DNA of 64,000 bases from CAYLSV01 sp964386435 (GTDB lineage: Bacteria > Planctomycetota > Phycisphaerae > Tepidisphaerales > Tepidisphaeraceae): positions 28,558 to 92,557 of the forward strand of contig CAYLSV010000002.1 of NCBI GenBank assembly GCA_964386435.1, read 5' to 3'. The notes beneath the pieces are model-generated. The model saw only the letters and a program-made list of their open reading frames with translations. It searched no databases and was not told where the DNA came from. The stretch's first letter is position 1. Each line of letters opens with the position of its first letter. The position numbers were made by a program, and so were the translations under genes. Of the stretch, positions 61,833-64,000 are shown piece by piece.

Positions 61833-62579
61833 GTGGCTAAGGCGGCGCGGGCTAGTTTCGGGGGGGATTTCCGGCGGTTCTTCCTGCGCGGGCTGGGGGC
61901 GCTGGCGCCCACGCTCATCACGCTGGCGATCATCTACTATGTCCTCAACTTCCTCTGGCGGTCGATGGGCTTCTACCTCATTGAGGCCATCAAACATTCG
62001 TGGAGATTCGCCAGCGACCGGGGGTGGGTCGACCCGGTGAACAACAGCTACATCGCCCGGTACTGGAACGAGGCATGGTTCGCACCAGTGATCGGCGTGG
62101 TGCTGGCGCTGCTGCTCATCTACATCGTCGGGCTCTTGGTGGGCAACCTGATCGGGCAGGCGTTTTACCGGCTGGCGGAGCGGCTGGTGCTGAGCGTGCC
62201 GATTGTCAAGCAGATTTACCCGTCGGTGAAGCAGGTGACGGAGATGTTCCTGGCCGACCCGAAGGACAAGGAGAGCCAGTTCGCCGGCAGCCGGGTGGTG
62301 GCCGTGCGGTACCGCGGGCAGGATCTGTGGAGCGTCGGACTCGTCACCGGCAAGGGGTTGCGGCAGCTCGACGATGGCGATGCCGCCCAGGACGAAACCG
62401 TCAGCGTCTTCATCCCCAGCAGCCCGACGGCATTCAGCGGCTACGTCGTGGTCGTCCCCCGCAAGCACGTCGTCGAGCTGCCGATCAGCGTCGATGAGGC
62501 GATGCGCATGCTCGTCAGCGGCGGCGTGGTGCAGCCGGGTGAGAAGGCGGGGGCGAAGGTGGTAGGTGGTAGGAAGTAG
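61833..62579 (+). CDS. DUF502-family membrane protein
   Basis: 248 residues from GTG 61833. Two transmembrane helices (about 20-48 and 85-110) and a following soluble domain match DUF502: FFLRGLGALAPTLITLAIIY, the loop between helices, LVLSVPIVKQIYPSVKQVTE (about 128-147) and SPTAFSGYVVVVPRKHVVEL. Function is unknown; members are inner-membrane proteins. The last residues (VVGGRK) and the TAG stop are encoded inside the following heptamer repeat, so the gene's end was reshaped by it. Confidence 0.85.
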   Translation: MAKAARASFGGDFRRFFLRGLGALAPTLITLAIIYYVLNFLWRSMGFYLIEAIKHSWRFASDRGWVDPVNNSYIARYWNEAWFAPVIGVVLALLLIYIVGLLVGNLIGQAFYRLAERLVLSVPIVKQIYPSVKQVTEMFLADPKDKESQFAGSRVVAVRYRGQDLWSVGLVTGKGLRQLDDGDAAQDETVSVFIPSSPTAFSGYVVVVPRKHVVELPISVDEAMRMLVSGGVVQPGEKAGAKVVGGRK

Positions 62580-62672
62580 GTGGTGGCGAGAGGTGGCAGG
62601 AGGTAAGTGGTAGGTGGTAGGAGCCCAACGTCGGCGCCCGCCACCTGCCACCTCCTTCCTACCACCTACTCC
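62556..62672. repeat. Family A heptamer hairpin (GGTGGTA type)
   Basis: Words GGTGGTA, GGAAGTA, AGGTGGC at 62556-62623 face CCACCTG, CCACCTC, CTACCAC at 62640-62672 with a loop of about 16 nt. The left side overlaps the end of the DUF502 gene. It may terminate that transcript before the ribosome-hibernation gene. Confidence 0.8.
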
Positions 62673-62756
62673 GCCCCCACTTTCTCCCCCCGCCCAGCGC
62701 GGTATAGTGCCCAGCGGTCCGCCGAGTCGGACCGGTTTGCCCATCCACGAAGGAGC

Positions 62757-63098
62757 ATGTCCGTGCACACACTCGTCACCCTCCGCCACAGCGAGAACAG
62801 CCCCCAACTTCAGGCCGGCCAGGACGCCCTCAAGGCCCACGCCACCGAGAAGTCCGAGAAGCTGACCAAGTACTACGACCAGATCCAGGAAATCGAGGTC
62901 GTCATCGAAGGCGGCCGCGACGGCCACGGCGGGACGCATGTCGAGATCCTCGTCAACGCCACGCACAACGACACGTTCGTCAGCAACTGCAACGACGAGA
63001 ACCCCTACGCCGCGGTCGACGCGTGCATCGGCAAGCTCGAACGCCAGCTGTCCGAGCACAAGAAGAAGTACCGCAACCGCAAGCACACGGTGGCCTGA
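62757..63098 (+). CDS. hpf: Ribosome hibernation-promoting factor (HPF/RaiA family)
   Basis: 113 residues from ATG 62757, with GAAGGAG 2-8 nt upstream. The short-form HPF/RaiA fold is visible: LKAHATEKSEKLTKYYDQIQ (about 28-47), IEVVIEGGRDGHGGTHVEIL, and the second helix ENPYAAVDACIGKLERQLSE (about 80-99), followed by a basic KKKYRNRKH end. The protein binds the 30S A and P sites in stationary phase. The next genes are PTS IIA and HPr, the order often seen near rpoN, which is not in the window. Confidence 0.87.
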   Translation: MSVHTLVTLRHSENSPQLQAGQDALKAHATEKSEKLTKYYDQIQEIEVVIEGGRDGHGGTHVEILVNATHNDTFVSNCNDENPYAAVDACIGKLERQLSEHKKKYRNRKHTVA

Positions 63099-63148
63099 AG
63101 CCGCCACCACCGCCCGCTCCCAATCGCCCAGACCGCAAGATTCCCCAC

Positions 63149-63613
63149 ATGAAGCTACAGGAATTTATCGTCAAGGAGGCGATCGTCGCCGATTTGGCCG
63201 CTGCCGACCGCGACGCGGCGTTGCGGGAGCTGGTCGCCAGCCTGACCCGCACCGGCGCGATCGCCCCTGAGGCCCAGGAGGAGGTTGTCGCCGCCCTCAT
63301 CAAGCGGGAGCAGAACGGCTCGACCGGCTTCGGCAAGGGCGTGGCCGTGCCCCACGTCAAGCACCCGAAGGTCAAGCGCATGGTCGGCACCATCGGCCGC
63401 AGCGCCGGCGGCATCGACTTCGCCGCCCTCGACTCCCAGCCGGTCTACAGCATCGTCATGCTGCTCTCGCCCGACGACCAGCCCCAGCAGCACCTCCAGG
63501 CGATGGAAATTGTCTTCCGCAATCTGCAGGTCGACATGTTCCGCCGCTTCCTGAAGCAGGCGGACGATCAGGCGAAGGTCTGGGACCTGGTCGAAGAAGC
63601 CGACGCCGGCTGA
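63149..63613 (+). CDS. PTS EIIA (PtsN/fructose type)
   Basis: 154 residues. The single EIIA domain has GSTGFGKGVAVPHVKHPKV (about 57-75), where the His in VPH is the phosphorylation site, and VYSIVMLLSPDDQPQQHLQA with the second conserved His. It accepts phosphate from HPr, encoded 30 bp downstream. With no sugar permease nearby, a regulatory PTS role (as PtsN) is more likely than sugar uptake. It lies 50 bp after hpf, on the same strand. Confidence 0.88.
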   Translation: MKLQEFIVKEAIVADLAAADRDAALRELVASLTRTGAIAPEAQEEVVAALIKREQNGSTGFGKGVAVPHVKHPKVKRMVGTIGRSAGGIDFAALDSQPVYSIVMLLSPDDQPQQHLQAMEIVFRNLQVDMFRRFLKQADDQAKVWDLVEEADAG

Positions 63614-63643
63614 TGACGAGGCCCACGGAAGGAGCCGCCCACG

Positions 63644-63964
63644 GTGAGCGACCAAGACGCCCAACCTGAGACGCCGCCGGACGCCAAGCGTTCGGCCACG
63701 GTCCGCATCGACAACGGCCTGCACATGCGGCCGGTCATGGCGTTCGTCGACGTCGCCAACCGCTACGCCAGCGACATCCTCATCCGCCGCGAACCGGGCG
63801 CCGACCACGAGGGCCGCCTCGAGGCCGACGGCAAGAGCCTGTACCAGGTCATCGAGCTCGCCGCCCCCGACGGCACCGTCCTGCACCTCGAAGCCCGCGG
63901 CAACGACGCCGAGCAGGCCGTCAACGAACTCGCCGAGCTGGTGGAGGGCGGTTATGAGGATTGA
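63644..63964 (+). CDS. HPr-like phosphocarrier protein
   Basis: 106 residues from GTG 63644. The HPr active-site loop is NGLHMRPVMAFVDVANRY (about 24-41, phospho-His27), and the regulatory-helix segment GKSLYQVIELAAPDGTVLHL is near 63-82, where Ser64 matches the HPr-kinase site position. A 15-residue polar N-terminus precedes the core. It passes phosphate from enzyme I to EIIA, here the adjacent gene product. The stop is 8 bp before a family C repeat copy. Confidence 0.9.
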   Translation: MSDQDAQPETPPDAKRSATVRIDNGLHMRPVMAFVDVANRYASDILIRREPGADHEGRLEADGKSLYQVIELAAPDGTVLHLEARGNDAEQAVNELAELVEGGYED

Positions 63965-63971
63965 CTTAACG

Positions 63972-64000
63972 TCGCTGAGGCCCCCACCGCCGCGTAGCGG
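63972..64000. repeat. Family C repeat copy (cut by window end)
   Basis: TCGCTGAGG followed by the start of the family core, with one change from the pair at 11659-11765. It lies 8 bp after the HPr stop and continues beyond the window. Confidence 0.75.

Noticed and set aside
12168..62672. Short tandem arrays as CRISPR
   Set aside because: Units are 7-8 bp with no unique spacers and no cas genes.
1..64000. tRNA or rRNA genes
   Set aside because: No T-loop-type GGTTCGA context with matching acceptor stem and no rRNA-like stretch was found by eye; a tool such as a covariance search would be decisive.

Overview
The window is GC-rich bacterial DNA, most likely from a planctomycete of the Phycisphaerae type. 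The signs are a giant surface protein with an N-terminal LEPRRLLA signature and a C-terminal dockerin, an Hc1-like histone fragment, a zinc-knuckle SUI1/eIF1 homologue, a class III fructose bisphosphatase, and few Shine-Dalgarno sequences. Species was not determined.

Layout: 0-1.2 kb holds a membrane-protein tail and a MazF toxin with a frameshifted antitoxin. 1.2-3.9 kb is clpB. 4-18.4 kb is housekeeping and accessory genes: a shortened Uma2, a DHH phosphoesterase, an SMI1 protein, a histidine phosphatase, a siroheme dehydrogenase, an aldo/keto reductase, a GT2, a bifunctional nuclease, an AcpS-acetyltransferase fusion, a LysM lipoprotein, a hydrolase, a MacB-like permease, and panB followed by a DegP-like protease. 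18.4-27.4 kb is two tandem oligopeptide ABC transporter sets (binding protein plus two permeases each, no ATPase here), with a four-helix-bundle (S23) gene between inverted arms inserted in the first set. 27.4-37 kb holds a GNAT-nitrilase, two paralogous membrane proteins, SUI1, an exonuclease-WYL protein, a VapBC-type pair, a FabZ-like dehydratase, an Hc1-like protein, ilvE and a GT1. 37.2-50 kb is one ~4,250-residue surface protein. 50-58.5 kb has fbp, a DUF5872 protein, rplS, trmD and rsmA; rplS and trmD are separated by a 3.7 kb repeat-rich cassette on the other strand. 58.6-61.3 kb is a small conserved gene split by a group II intron. 61.3-64 kb ends with an HTH protein, a DUF502 membrane protein and an hpf-PTS IIA-HPr cluster.

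Four families of non-coding repeats punctuate the gene boundaries: (A) short tandem repeats that keep a 7-bp period although the word differs from locus to locus, usually as inverted pairs; (B) 28-31 bp units starting GTAGCTGCGG, in inverted pairs; (C) units built on CCGCTGCGTAGCAGCGG; (D) REP-like units containing GACTCCCGACCCC. Several of them supply the stop codon of the neighbouring gene. A second pattern is a TANNNT hexamer 5-9 nt before the start codon of about 16-18 genes, which predicts widespread leaderless transcription and decides several GTG/TTG starts.

Two genes (54.7-56.5 kb and the intron-encoded reverse transcriptase) are interrupted by one in-frame TAG. TAG ends several intact genes here, so these look like decay rather than code change. 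All calls come from reading the sequence; no database search was run.
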